NCBI GenBank assembly: GCA_014607495.2
Contig: CP053150.1
Coordinates: 6,530,495 to 6,594,494 of the forward strand
DNA: 64,000 bases
Origin: Carposina sasakii
Taxonomy: Eukaryota > Arthropoda > Insecta > Lepidoptera > Carposinidae
Reading direction: 5' to 3'
A program made the translations under genes and the position numbers. Numbering within the stretch: position 1 is the first letter of the stretch; every line of letters begins with the position of its first letter. Positions 45,767 through 58,800 of the stretch are shown here, one piece after another. The notes under the pieces are model-generated. The model ran no database searches. It was given only the letters and a program-made list of their open reading frames with translations, and was not told where the DNA came from.

Positions 45767-46490
45767 TGTAGTTATTTTCTCGGCTTCTAATCAAATTTTT
45801 TCTATGTGCTAAAAATATGTAGTATTTAGTATTGTTTATTTCTAAGTAACTTCGATTCGATTATAAAATTGCAATCATAAATATACCATAAAATTCAATA
45901 AAAATACTGAAACCGACCGCGCTGTAGCTGTAGCACTGTGCTGTTTGTATTTTTCTTTTTTTGTGAGTGAAATAGTATATTTAAAATCTACAAAGAGGGA
46001 TAAAGATGAACTATAAAAATAATAAACAAAAAAGCAATAGAAAACATTGTCTTTTTCCGGCATAAGTTATATACTCCATACCAGACGAATTTGCACTTAA
46101 CGTAAATAAACATGGAAACAACATTACCGGAGGTTGTTGTTGAATGTTCTTTGATCATAAATAAACACGTCTTAATGTAAAAAAATACTGTGTAGGTAGA
46201 TGTCACGATTTCATGACATGCTTCACATGCTTTACATGCTTCCCAGCGAGTAGTGGTGTTCAAAAAAGCTATATTCTCGGAACACGTGAAAGTGATATGC
46301 TACATGCAAGTAGCGTGCTTTTTTTCCGTGAAGTTATAACGTTACGAGTTGTGATTATTACCAAATATGTAGTTCCTTTGAACGGTGGCGCTAGATGCCT
46401 AGTGTATGATTATGTGATCTATGTAACTGCATACAAAAAATGTTAGTTCCAGAATCGGGCACCGGAGCAATTCTATGAAATAAACTGTTA
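45767..46490. other. region upstream of SNUPN
   Basis: Presumed promoter and 5' UTR of SNUPN on the minus strand. No TATA box is obvious. The short repeat TGCTTCACATGCTTTACATG lies at 46218. Confidence 0.4.
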
Positions 46491-46494
46491 CATT

Positions 46495-46740
46495 CTATGT
46501 CACAATACCAATATCACGACAATAAAGAGTCACGAATAGGAACGAACCTCTATTCTGAGCTGTTACGTTCTATATCACCGATACCAATAACCCGCAAATC
46601 ACAAGTCACGAATGAATGAATACGATCGAATGAATACGCTATATTCTTTTCAAAGCTGGTTACGTTCATCACACGTATATCACAATACCAATATCACGCC
46701 TATGACAAGTCACGAATACGCTATATTCTATTTGACGCTA
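46495..46740 (+). repeat. degenerate ~90-bp tandem repeat
   Basis: Three units with CACAATACCAATATCACG (46500, 46680) or CACCGATACCAATAACCCG (46576), each followed by AAGTCACGAAT. Confidence 0.7.
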
Positions 46741-46974
46741 TTTCATATTCATAATAGCTGGTAGCTGTTGGTATTGGTAGTCCAGCGCCGGCCGTCATAC
46801 GCTATGCGTGCGCGTGTGGAACGAAGGCGCGATGAGTCATGCGTACGCGACATGTGAAGCGCGCATATCGTTATAGCGTTTAGCTTGGAACGAGTCAATT
46901 AAATCATTGGTTACTGCGCTATTGTCAAATAGCATGCTATTTTTAAATCTATACGTTATATTAGCTACCACTAC

Positions 46975-47115
46975 AAGCGAGGGGTGTAAGTTCGATCCCA
47001 GTCACGGGCCCTGAATTTATTTTTGTACGGATTTTCTACAATTGTCACTCAGCTATACCTACCCGAGAAGGGTTGGCGTCAGGTAGGCAGCCGGCCGTAA
47101 AACAAACGGCAAATC
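46975..47115 (+). mobile_element. 5'-truncated tRNA-derived SINE
   Basis: AGTTCGATCCCAGTCACGGG (B box) and the following body match the fuller copy at 52863-53090; the A box is lost. Confidence 0.65.
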
Positions 47116-47574
47116 TTTGGCAATATTATACGAGTTTTGAAAGAAACCAAAAAAAAATGAAATAGTACCTATTATACTTAAATGTTATGTAGGTAAGATA
47201 AGTAAGTATGTCTTATCACTTTGTTTTCTTAAATTTATAAGTAACTACCTATTGACTTTCCCTTGAGATTATAGTCGATCTCATAGGAAAGTCAATCATA
47301 CAAAGAATATAATTGTAGTAGGTAAGTATACATACTTACTTAAATTACTTACCTAAATTCATTATGTGTGTGGTATTCCACACACATACACAATTGTGGA
47401 CTAAATAAAAAGACGTTAGACAATCCAGGTACCTACATGAAATTTTCCTATACGATATTATATTCTATGGCAATCAAAATCATATGTTTTTTTGTCATAG
47501 AATGTAACTATTGAAATGTTTGTTATTTATCGCACTTAAAAAACCTACTGTAGGTATTTACATCAATATAAAGA

Positions 47575-48415
47575 GTCCATCGGTCGGCGCATTGAGAAAG
47601 CTTCTACATGTCTGTGAGTCTAATGCGGTGGCCCACGGACTCAGATATAATTCCCAAAAAAGTCAGCTAATGGTATTCAAAGCCGGAAGCAGGTGTTATG
47701 AGAAACTTCCTCCAGTGACACTTTGTGGCAAACCGTTAGAAATGGTTGATAAATTTAAGTATCTGGGGCATTGGGTCACCAGTAAGCTTAACGATGACCT
47801 GGACATCGAGAGGGAGCGAAGGGCTCTGTGTGTGCGCTGTAACATGTTGGCTCACCGATTCGCTCGATGTAGCAATGATGTAAAACTGACGCTTTTTAAA
47901 GCCTATTGCCAGTCATTCTACACGCATGCAGTCTCTGGGTTAGCTACACGCAGCGGGCATATGAGGCCCTTCGTGTCCAATATAATAATGCGTTTAGGGT
48001 GTTGTTTGGACTACCCCGCTACTGAAGCGCATCTACTATGTTCGCGGAGGTGCATACAAATTGTTTTTACGCATTTATCAGAATGCGTAGTGCGTCCTTG
48101 CTATACCGCGATCGGAGCAGTTTAAACAGCATACTGAACGTATTAGCCAGCAGGTGGGACTCCCCTCTAATGGAGAGGTGGACGCGGTTACACAGGTGCA
48201 CAAGTTGGGTCCTTAATTAAGCCCAATTCTGTTATTATTATTATTTATTGTTTAATTGAATTAATATAATGTAATTTTAATTTATGTTCAATAATTTGTA
48301 TTTAATTGTCATTTTATTTTATTTATAACTGTTTACTAACATAATATATAAGTCATCTCATACTAACCACTATGGAGTAATATCCGAAATAAAATATTTG
48401 AATTTGAATAAAATG
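47575..48415 (+). pseudogene. 5'-truncated LINE reverse transcriptase fragment
   Basis: Homology begins just after where the catalytic YADD box would be (PSVGALRKLLHVCE), with KSQLMVFKAG, KYLGHWVTSKLNDD and LFKAYCQSFYTHAV. At about 48010 the frame shifts and carries a stop (RY*SASTMFAE), then continues to 48218 (..RWDSPLMERWTRLH). The 3' UTR ends CCGAAATAAAATATTTGAAT. CR1/L2-like by its tail; clade not proven. Long dead. Confidence 0.8.
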
Positions 48416-48429
48416 GGATCAAGGAACAG

Positions 48430-49560
48430 AATTAGGGAGTAGTCATTTTTTAAGCCGCGCATTTAAAAGTTAACTTTTGCATAAATTAAAGCAGTTACAT
48501 TCTATGGGAGCTGTTATAGAGAAAATAAATGATTGGAAAAACTATGTATAATGTTGTTGAAAATCTTGCACAAATTGTAGCGAAACAGATTATGATTATG
48601 ACAGCAGGATAGGAATACGATCGGCAGAAGATAGAAAGAGAAAGCTACATATTTCAAGTGTACTGGATAGAGTAATTGAAAATGTTACCACAAATTTACA
48701 TATTTTTCTACTTAGTAGATAAATTGTATGTTCGGCACGATTGAGCAATGAAGGGTTTTTAACGAGTTATTAGTATGCGGCATAATTTATGTTAAATGTG
48801 ACACTGCTGTGGAGTATACTCCCTGGCAAAGCTACCCAAAATAGTTTTCAAGATAAAATTAGCACTTTTTCTTTTTAATTTTTTTCACACAACAATTCAG
48901 TCACAAAAAGAGCTTTGCAACTATATACGTCTGGTCGTTATTGGTCGATGGGGACATTTTGCCCATCATCATTTATATCAAAGTACTAGGTTATAATTGC
49001 TTTGTTTATACCCAGGAAACGTAGGTACCCAAATTGACTGTATGTCAAGATGCACACAACTATTAGGTACTAAATACCTAAGCTAATTATATTCCATGAA
49101 ATTTCGCGTAATGTTTGTACACTAAGTAGGTACACATACACTTAAGTAGGTATACTTACCTAGGTATTGTACTATGGCAGCACACATCATGTAAGTACCA
49201 TACCAAGGTAAGGTGAGAACTAGACTAGATTGTATTATTATTGCCAATTAGCAATAAATTCATCTAGGTTTATCGTGTGATCATTACTGACATTCAAATA
49301 TAGGGGGACCTGTCTTGAATTAATAAATTAAGATTTTCTTTTCTAACAACTCAACAGATAAAGGTAAAGTCCTTGCAGTAAAGAGGATTACAGTTATGAA
49401 AATGACTAGAAACTCCTTCCAAACAGCCAATTAGGACAAAATTTTATCGGAAAATGCCTCATTAGAAATTCGCACCAGACATCGCGTTAGATAGCACCTA
49501 CTAATAATAACGAAAAAATGGTAGAATTTCTCAACTTATGTAATGTAAACCCTGTTGCTA
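48430..49560. other. non-coding DNA between the LINE fragment and INTS6
   Basis: AT-rich sequence with no recognised exon or element. Confidence 0.4.
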
Positions 49561-49564
49561 GGTT

Positions 49565-49801
49565 GCGAACATTACCGACCATTTTTTCTATCGGCAGCCG
49601 GAAAGAGCCGAACGTGTGATTAGGTCACGTGGTACTTTTTGGAGTCTTCGTGGCGTAGCTTGTTCAGCTGCTCGTCGAAGCGGCTGTCGGACGGTCGCCT
49701 CGCAACGAGTAGTCGTACGATGTAGCGGCCATTTTTGTTCTTAGTTCATAATAGCGTGCGCATATTTTAATGTATTTAGAGATATTTAGGCAATTATCAC
49801 G
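49565..49801 (+). promoter_or_regulatory. INTS6 promoter and 5' UTR region
   Basis: A locally GC-rich, CpG-containing stretch in AT-rich DNA, with an E-box-like GGTCACGTGGTA at 49624. The 5' UTR likely lies in the last 60-100 bases before the ATG at 49802. No TATA box is apparent, as common for housekeeping genes. Confidence 0.5.
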
Positions 49802-52800
49802 ATGACTATAATAGTTTTTCTTATTGATACATCTGCTTCTATGAACCAAAGAGCTTATTTGGGTGGACGCCCAACATTGCTCGATGTAGCCAAGGGCGCT
49901 GTGGAAACGTTCGTAAAGGTACGTGTAGTGTCATCGACTCGCCAACCGTTCCGTTTTTGTGATCGATTTGTTTTTCGCGTGTTAATGTGTTCATCATGTT
50001 ATTTCTTAGGTTCGTCAGCGTTCTCCTGAAAGCAGAGGTGACAGATATATGCTTCTTACTTTCGAAGAGCCACCCGCGAACATCAAGGTTAGTACCTATA
50101 GAGATAGAACACGTTTTTGCAGATTCCCATAATATTTCATACACAAGCATAATGTACGCCAGTCCTATCGGACCAGCGGTTTTGGTGCTGCAGCCAGCCA
50201 TTGCACATGGAATTGAGAAAGTGCGAAATATACTGAAATAGACAGCACGACGTAAACAGGACGAGCCGCTCCGTCGCTGCCTCCGCGATAGCGCTCGCGA
50301 CTGCGCTGTGGGCTCGGCGATTTCTTATTGGTCGTCGCCGACACATACGAAATGGCGTTTGGGGAGGGAAATATGAATTTGCACATTCATAATTTTATTT
50401 ATTGTATCTTGTTATATCAATCTTGCTAAGATTTTACAAGTTAGGTAGGTTTAATACAAAACAATGATGACTCAGTAGGTAACTGGTCACATACTGTAAA
50501 CCGGTTAGAAACAAAATGTTCCTTCTATCTAGCTAGACCAATAGAAATATATTTCTATTAGCTAGACCATAAAATTAAAGCATACTAATTTGATTCTATA
50601 GGAAATTGAGAATGGCTTATCATCTTTGTTTGTAGATATACTTAATTTCTTCTGATAGTTAATGTGAGATAGGCAGTATTTTTCATGATATCTTATGTTT
50701 TCCAGGCTGGATGGAAAGAAAACTTGGCAACATTTATCAATGAGTTGAAAAATTTGCAATGCCTTGGCCTGACCACTATGGGTGCTGCACTGAAGCATGC
50801 ATTTGATGTTTTGAACATCAACCGAATGCAGACAGGCATTGACACCTATGGGCAGGGCAGATGCCCATTCTACTTAGAACCTTCAGTTATTGTAGTTATA
50901 ACTGATGGAGGAAAACTATCAAGCAATGCTGGCATTCACGAGGAAGTGGGTATATTTCTATTATTAAATTAAATTATATAAATAGTATAGGTACAGCACT
51001 GTCTTACCATTTAAAGACAAACAACTGAATGGATTTTTTTAAATATTGGATATAAGTATGTAATACAAATAGGTCAGGCCATATTTTAATTTTAAATAAG
51101 TTGCACCTACTGTATTCACTATGGCTTTGATTATTACTGCCCATTTTTTATACAAGGGTGGATCCAGGATTTTCCAGGGGCACAAAGTGCAGGATTTGTT
51201 TCTGGGTGGTAAAAAGTGCAAAATTGTGTATAGGTAGCACAAAGTTCAAGATTATTTTCTAGGGGGGCACACACAAAGTGTGCAATATATGTTTCTGGGT
51301 GGCACAAAGTGCAGAATTTGTTCTGGGGGCACAAAGTGCAGGATTTTATTCTGGGGCACACAAAGTTTGGCTATAAGTATTAATGATGTGCCGGATCATT
51401 AATAATGTATATCCGCGGATACGGATCTGAATACGGATATTTGGTGTCAATATCCGCGGATACGGATACGGATCTTAACTTTCTTACGCAGTCGGTGTCA
51501 GTGCGCGTGACTAATACTTCATTTCAAAAATCACTTAGTTCAAATTAAAATATTACGAAGATCTAAGTTTTGTTTTCTTAGAAAAAGGTGATCTTATTAG
51601 AGGTGTAAAAGTAACGAGTAAAAACGTACCCGTATGTATTCATTACTTTGACCATGAGTATTCATTACTATAGTATCGTTACCGTACTCGTTACTTCTGA
51701 TACCGCATATGGTATGGTAACGAGTCGAATCGATGTGAACTGTCGACGTAATATACCAAATTTGCAATGGATTTACATTTAGAAAATTTTGACCACAAAC
51801 TTAAATTATATTACAAAGAATAGTACAAAACAGTAAAAAAACTTTAACGATTTAAAAAAAATATATAAGTACTTTATACAAACCTAATCACCGTTCTTTG
51901 AAAAAGCGATTTAAATGAACCGCATCACGCGCATTGGTAGACCATACGATCAAAAACACAAACGTATCAATACGCTACTTACGATCCGAAACAGTGTATT
52001 ATACGAAAAATACCCATCATACGAAACATTAGAGTAACGAGACGAATTCCTGGGTAACGTTTCGTTACTCGGTACTTGATGGAGTACCCGTTACTCAGTA
52101 ACGAATACATCCAGTTTGTTACAGCTTTAGATCTTATAACTTCTTAATCTCATTAAGAAGATAGTTAATTGAGTACCTTTGAGGTATATACTACTAGTGG
52201 ACGCCCGCGACTTTGTCCGCGAGGACTGCAGAAAAACAATATGTCCAAATTATCTGATCTTTATTCTGCCTCGAATATCCGCGGATACGGATACGGATCT
52301 CCGGCACATCACTAATAAGTATGTATGTCTTGTGATTGGATGTGGATGAAACATGCCCCTATGCACCCCCTAAGTCCACCTATGAGTTTATACATTACAT
52401 ATTTGTTTATATCTTTGAAAAGTAAGTAGGTAGTAGTTAAGGTACCTATATGTATAGAGGTGCAGTGTAGAGCTTAAGTCTAATAAGAAATCCGAGATAG
52501 ATGAGTCCAATGGCCTTGTAGTTCCGGTTCTTATTAGGTATCTACATTATTCTTTAAGATCTCATAAAACATTACTTTCTATTATAAAGCACTTCAATTA
52601 TGTCTAATGTCTTCTAATAATATAAATGTTGGAAGAAAAATAATTTAGAGTTTATTAATCTATCAATAAATAATATTTTTATGTTGGATCAAACTGTTCA
52701 ACTTCTTAGATATGAGTTTATGTTAGGCTAGCAACTTGTCAGTGATCATTTACACCTGGCTCGTCAATGCTATAACATGGTTGCAGGATCTCTTTCGTGA

Positions 52801-55800
52801 TCCTGCAGGTCTTGCTACCCATTTTGGGAACACAGCTGTGTGCATAATATATTATAATAAAAATGTGGTGATAGCCCAATGGTTAAGACGTGTGCCTTTC
52901 TGTCTGAAGGCGTGAGTTCGATCCCAGTCACGGGCCTGTCTGTACCACTAAATTTATTTCATGTATGGATTTTCAAAAAATTGACATTTAAAACAAATGC
53001 CAAATCTATGGCAATATGAGTTTCAAAAGAAACCATATTGCGCTGACACCATAAATAATGGTATAGGGGCAGGAAGATAATGATGAATGTATTATATAAA
53101 TATCCAAAAGTATCTAATCATTATAGGAACTCCTTCAATGCAAAATACTGTGATTAACTGGGCAATGTAGCCCAGCTAGCATCATCATCATCTTTTTAGA
53201 CAACTAGTGGACGCCCGCGACTTCGTCCGCGTGGACTGCAGAAAAAACAAAATGGCGAAATTATCCGGCATAAAAATATTTTCCCGGGATAAAAAGTAGC
53301 CTATGTGTTAATCCAAGGTGTTAGCTAACTCCATTCCAAATTTTTCTGAAATCGCTCCAGCCGTTTTTACGTAAAAGAGTAACAAACATCTATCCATCCA
53401 TACTTACAAACTTTCGCGTTTATAATATTAAGGACTAGCGAGCTGCTCCGGCTTCGCATGGGTTCAATGCTGATACTATACATATAAACCTTCCTCTTGA
53501 AAAAAAAACCGCATCGAAATCCGTTGCGTAGTTAAAAAGATCTAAGCATACCTACATAGGGACAAACAGACAACGAGAAGCAACTTTGTTTTATACTATG
53601 TATGTTATGATCTACTTGAAGGTTTCATGGACCCTTATAATAAACCTTTTAGCCTCTGCATTAATAAAATTGTGGCAGTCGATTATCAATCAAACTACTT
53701 ATAACACCTACTTAAATTACTTAACTTCTATGCTGCTCTGGGAGTGAAAAAAAATTCGTATAATACTACAGCTGCTTCTCTTCCCGGGCATACTGTACAA
53801 GTCAGTAGAGGGACAAGAGGGTCTTGGTGTTTTGTAGGCGATGGGCTGACCACCTGTCACTACTAACCGAACTTGTACATCTCAACTATACCCTCAAAAT
53901 TGGTCAGAAGTGGCACCATGTGGTTTTATCGGCCCTTGGTGCTCTGTCTACCCCGTAAAGGATAAAGGCGTGATTATATGTATGTATGTAAATTACTTTT
54001 AGTTATCATCGTCATCTGAAATTTCGCTAGACATTATAGTCATTGCCATAAAAATCTTTGCCAATATGATTTGTTATGCCATAAATAATACCGGTTTATT
54101 TAGTAATCTACAAAGACATAATCTCTTTTTGTCTACAAACAAAGATCCCTCAGATACTCTTCAATATTTCAGGAATACAAAAAGAGTTCTAACTATACTT
54201 CAGTATAGTTTTTTTGAAGCTTTTCGTATTTTTTTTTCTCCATCAAAAACTACACTTCCCCGATTTCATTATTGCTTAAATGTATCGGCGTTACGGCGGT
54301 GAGCACTAACTGATAAGGATATAGACCACAGATTGACCAACTTGTGCTGTGCATACATTTGAGATATGGAATTTAATTTTTAAGATAAAATTGTGGATTT
54401 CTCACATTTTTCTCTACTTTATATGCATAGATCCTTTATCACCATAATTAGATGAATCTAGATAAGTATTTCATACTGGCTAGTTGATATTAAGTAGATA
54501 CTTGAAAAAGTTTTCATAATTACAATTTTTCACTATTGGTCTTTCGAGCCGGATGTTTATAATCAATCTATCCTAATATTGTATAGTGGAAGAGTTTGGT
54601 TGAACGTCGCTAAAATCAGACCACTAAAGGCTACATTGTAACCCAAAATATTTCGATATTTTTTTTGCAGTCCACGCATGGACAATAAATAAGTCAGATT
54701 CCTACTGTTAAATATTAAAATGAGTTCTATAGGTATTATCGTCTTGAACTGCAATTGGACTCTACCTACCTTGATTTCACCAACCTTTTACCAAATATAT
54801 GCAATTCTGAATTTAAAACTAATTTCTTTTAGTTCAACCTCCCTATGAACTGCCCAATCCCTGGGTCAGAATTGACTAGGGAGCCGTTTCGCTGGGATCA
54901 AAGATTGTTCTCACTGGTGCTGAGGTTGGCTGGTACACCTGCGGTGGAACGCGACACTGGCCTCGTCCCATCTGATTCTTCACCTATTGATGCTATGTGC
55001 GAAGTTACTGGAGGTAAGGTTATATAAGAAAATGTTTTCTTTTAATGCATAGGGACTTCAAGAGATCCAGGCTGACTGAACATCGAAGTTGGTCCGTGCA
55101 CTTATGAGAGATGATCGGCCCGTTATAACAGAACCTAACTTTGAATTAAATTCTTTTATTCCCTAGAATCTAGGGCCTACATGGGCAAGAGAGTTTCCCG
55201 TTATCCCGTTCGGTCTTAAACCTAACTAAATTACAAATCTTGCAATCTTTAGAAAAATACAATTTAAGTTTTTTCATTCATTTCATTTTATATCATCTAG
55301 CTATTATTATTGATTGACTAGCTTTGCCCGCGTGAGAGTGCATTACTCCCGTGCGAAGCCGGGGCGGGTCCCTAGTTATACATTATAAACCTTCCTCGTG
55401 AATTACTCTATCTATTAAAAAAAACTGCATCAAAATCCGTTCCCTAGTTTGAAAGATCTAAGCATACATAGGGACGGACAGACAGCGGCAAGCGACTTTG
55501 TTTTATAATATGTAGTGATGATGACTATGTTGATGCAACCTATTATGGTTCAGCGAAAGCGAAATTGATTGGTACCGATGCATTATCCCGATTTATAATA
55601 GCACCATATAAATGCAAATGAGCTATGGTTTACTAATTAAAATACTTTAAAATTAATTTCCAAAAGTGATCTTCAGTAAATTAGTCAGCGAAGGACATTG
55701 TGGACTTTCATACATGACACAGGATTTTCACATTTGTACTTTTTATAGGAACCATATTTTAACCAGCTTTGTTTGTTGCTTTACTGAAGCGGCTTACTGT

Positions 55801-58800
55801 CTTGATTGTATTTATTGATGTAAGGATATTCTCGCTCGGTAGTGACTCATCACGCGTAACCTAATCCCCGCGTTTTTATTCACTCACTGGTTTGTTGATA
55901 ACTTATTAGAAATACTTAGATGGATGCCTATACAAAATACTAACGGCTACATTTATAGACGACTTCCGAATGAAAATATGATAAAGCAATAGAATAGAAT
56001 AGTTTTTTATTTGGGAGTTACACATACACGGACAGACAACATAGAACAACATAGAACAAGACAATAGAAATAGGCTAGAAACAGTTACAAATCAAAAGTA
56101 GTAGGTGTCTACCTTTGTTTGATTTGATTTGAGGTAGCAGCAGAAATTTAAAGAAGAACAATAGCAATATGGCTATCGGGACATTTTTATCTTATCTATG
56201 ACTAGAAATTCGCCCCGGCTTCGCACAGGGCAATTCAGTGATACTATACATATTTATATGAATCACTGTTATCTATTTTAAAAACCGCATCGTTGCGTAG
56301 TTTAAAAGAACAAAGCATACATAGGCATAGACAGACAGCGGGAAGCAACTTTGTTTTATACTATGTTATGATACAGCCATTGGCAGGGTAGTTCAAAATA
56401 ATTTCCTTTCAGGCCGTTCATACTGCATCACATCGCACCGCATGCTAATGCAATGTATAGACAGTCTAGTGCAGAAAGTGCAGAGTGGGGTCGTGATTAA
56501 CTTCGAGAAGATCGGCCCTGATCCTCCTCCGATAGATGGCGTGACCGGTCGCGAGGGTTCAGACCAGCCTGATGAGATACCGGACGGTGATAAGGAAATG
56601 GATGTTGATGGTGATAGGAATGGGGTAAGTGGTAAAGTATTATATTAGCGATGTTTTATAAAAAAGGCTGCTGGATTTCTCGCGTTGTACGTAAGTTAGT
56701 AAAAACAGAGTGAGATGCAAGAAATTTTGTACTTTTAAATATTGCCAATTGTCTTGTGCTGACGATGGGGGCTTAACTAGAATCATCATCATCATTTACA
56801 GCCCTGAGAAGTCCACTGTTGGACATAGGCCTCCCCCAAAAACCTCCAATCCGACCGGTCGGAAGTAGCCTGCATCCAACCGACGCCCACGACCTTGGCC
56901 AGGTCGTCCGTCCACCTCGCGGGTGGCCTTCCCACGCTGCGTTTGCCGATACGTGGTATCCACTCTAGAACTTTCCGACTCCATCGGCCATCAGTTCTTC
57001 GAGCTATGTGCCGTGCCCATGGCCACTTCAGCTTGCTGGACCGTTAAGCTATGTCCGTGATCTTTGTACGTCTGCGTATCTCCTCATTTCTGATTCGATC
57101 ACGATCGTAACTAGAATACATCAGATGAATCTTTCCGTGCATGTCATAAAAGCCGACTTAGGAACTCGGGCAATTTCTCAGGCTATAAGCAACTTATCAA
57201 CTACAATTAACATCTATCGCCTCAATACTAAAAGCTGAGGGATCTCCTTAATGATCCTGCAGTTCTGGTTAACACATTTCGGGAAAACAGCCGTCCCCCT
57301 TATTACCTAACTAGCAAAAGCAAAGCGATAGCGAAAATTGTACAAAAATCGGTGATTGCTTGTCAAATTCGTATTACGTATAATGAATTTCATAGGAACT
57401 TTGAAATTTCAATGCGAATATTGTACAATTTTCGCTATCGCTTTGTTTCGGTTTTGCTATTGCTTTTACGTAATCAGGGGGCGTGTTTATCTGTATGTAT
57501 GTCTGATTAGAAGGTAAACCTGATTGTTTATATGTATAATCAATGATATGTTGAATTTTTCTAGCGTTGGAACGGTGGGCCTTATCCGGCTGGAGGCACG
57601 GGCCCTAACCAAGGCCCAAGCGCGCCTCAAGCCTGGCATTCGTGCCGTCGACTTATCTATGTACCGAGGACTGTTTCGCAAAAGGGCTTTGCTGTTGGCT
57701 TTTGGCCTATACCTGAGTCTTTTAGGCCGGATCCCAATGCACCAACACTGGTAAGTTGTTAGATGTTAATTATTTTATAAAATGTCTCTTTAAGCTATAA
57801 GTTTAAGTATTTATTTTTAAATTCAATTCATATAACAAAATTTAATATATATTTATAATAGGTACACAAAGAAATAAATTGATAAACACAATCATAAATC
57901 AATTAAATGTGTTCCTCAGTCTTCCTAAATAACTATTAGAGAATATTTTTCCCACAGCCACCTCGGTCGGCACACCCAGTGGTCAAGTTCACGTGTCTTA
58001 GCCAGGAGCCGATGGTGATTGACAATCTGCCGTTCGACAAATATGAACTGGAACCCAGTCCGCTAACCCAGTTCATACTAGCCAGGAAGCAACCTACCAT
58101 CTGCTGGCAGGTTAGTACTTCGTATTACACATTGTGGTCGATTAAACATAAAAATTGAAAATTGTCCATTCTTAATGTAAATGACTGAGACAGAAAGGGA
58201 CAGGTAGACCAAATCTTAACATTGTGTTTATATGTGGGCCAAATCAACTACATTGTCACACCTATTATCCTTAAAGGCATTAGAGAGTTTGGACAAAGGT
58301 TAAAAATTTAGATCCGTTCTTCACTTAGGTACTTTATTCCCCTAAATAGTGCGGTGAGGGATCTACGGTCGCTTTAGCCAAAGCAAAATAATTTTTACTT
58401 TGATAATCGCTTTTCCTTTTCTAGCAGGTCTACTTACTATCATATTTGAAGTCAAAAATCTATGCACAAAAGCAATAATGTGAAAAACTAACAATATTCT
58501 ACATTCCAGGTGTTTATAGCCAACACTGGTTGCAAGAACTCGGAGGTGAGCCATCCATTTGGCTACCTGAAGGCATCCACAAACCTGACCTGCGTCAACT
58601 TGTTCGTGCTTCCATACAACTACCCAGTGCTACTGCGTTTGCTGGACGATCTGTTCAAACTGCACCGCTGCAAACCCACGCCGGAATGGAAACTGGCTTT
58701 CCAGCAGTACTTGGATAGGATGCCGTCGTATTATGTTACGGTGGGTGTTTTTTTAAAATTGGTGTTGCCTTTTCAGTAATTGAATCCGCTCCTTGCCGAT

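Noticed and set aside
45875..46446. Short frames upstream of SNUPN on both strands
   Set aside because: Low-complexity translations (for example TCFTCFTCFP) coming from a short DNA repeat; no splice sites.
58530..58718. Alternative plus-strand frame inside INTS6 exon 8
   Set aside because: Out-of-frame shadow of the conserved exon; the INTS6 frame explains the sequence.
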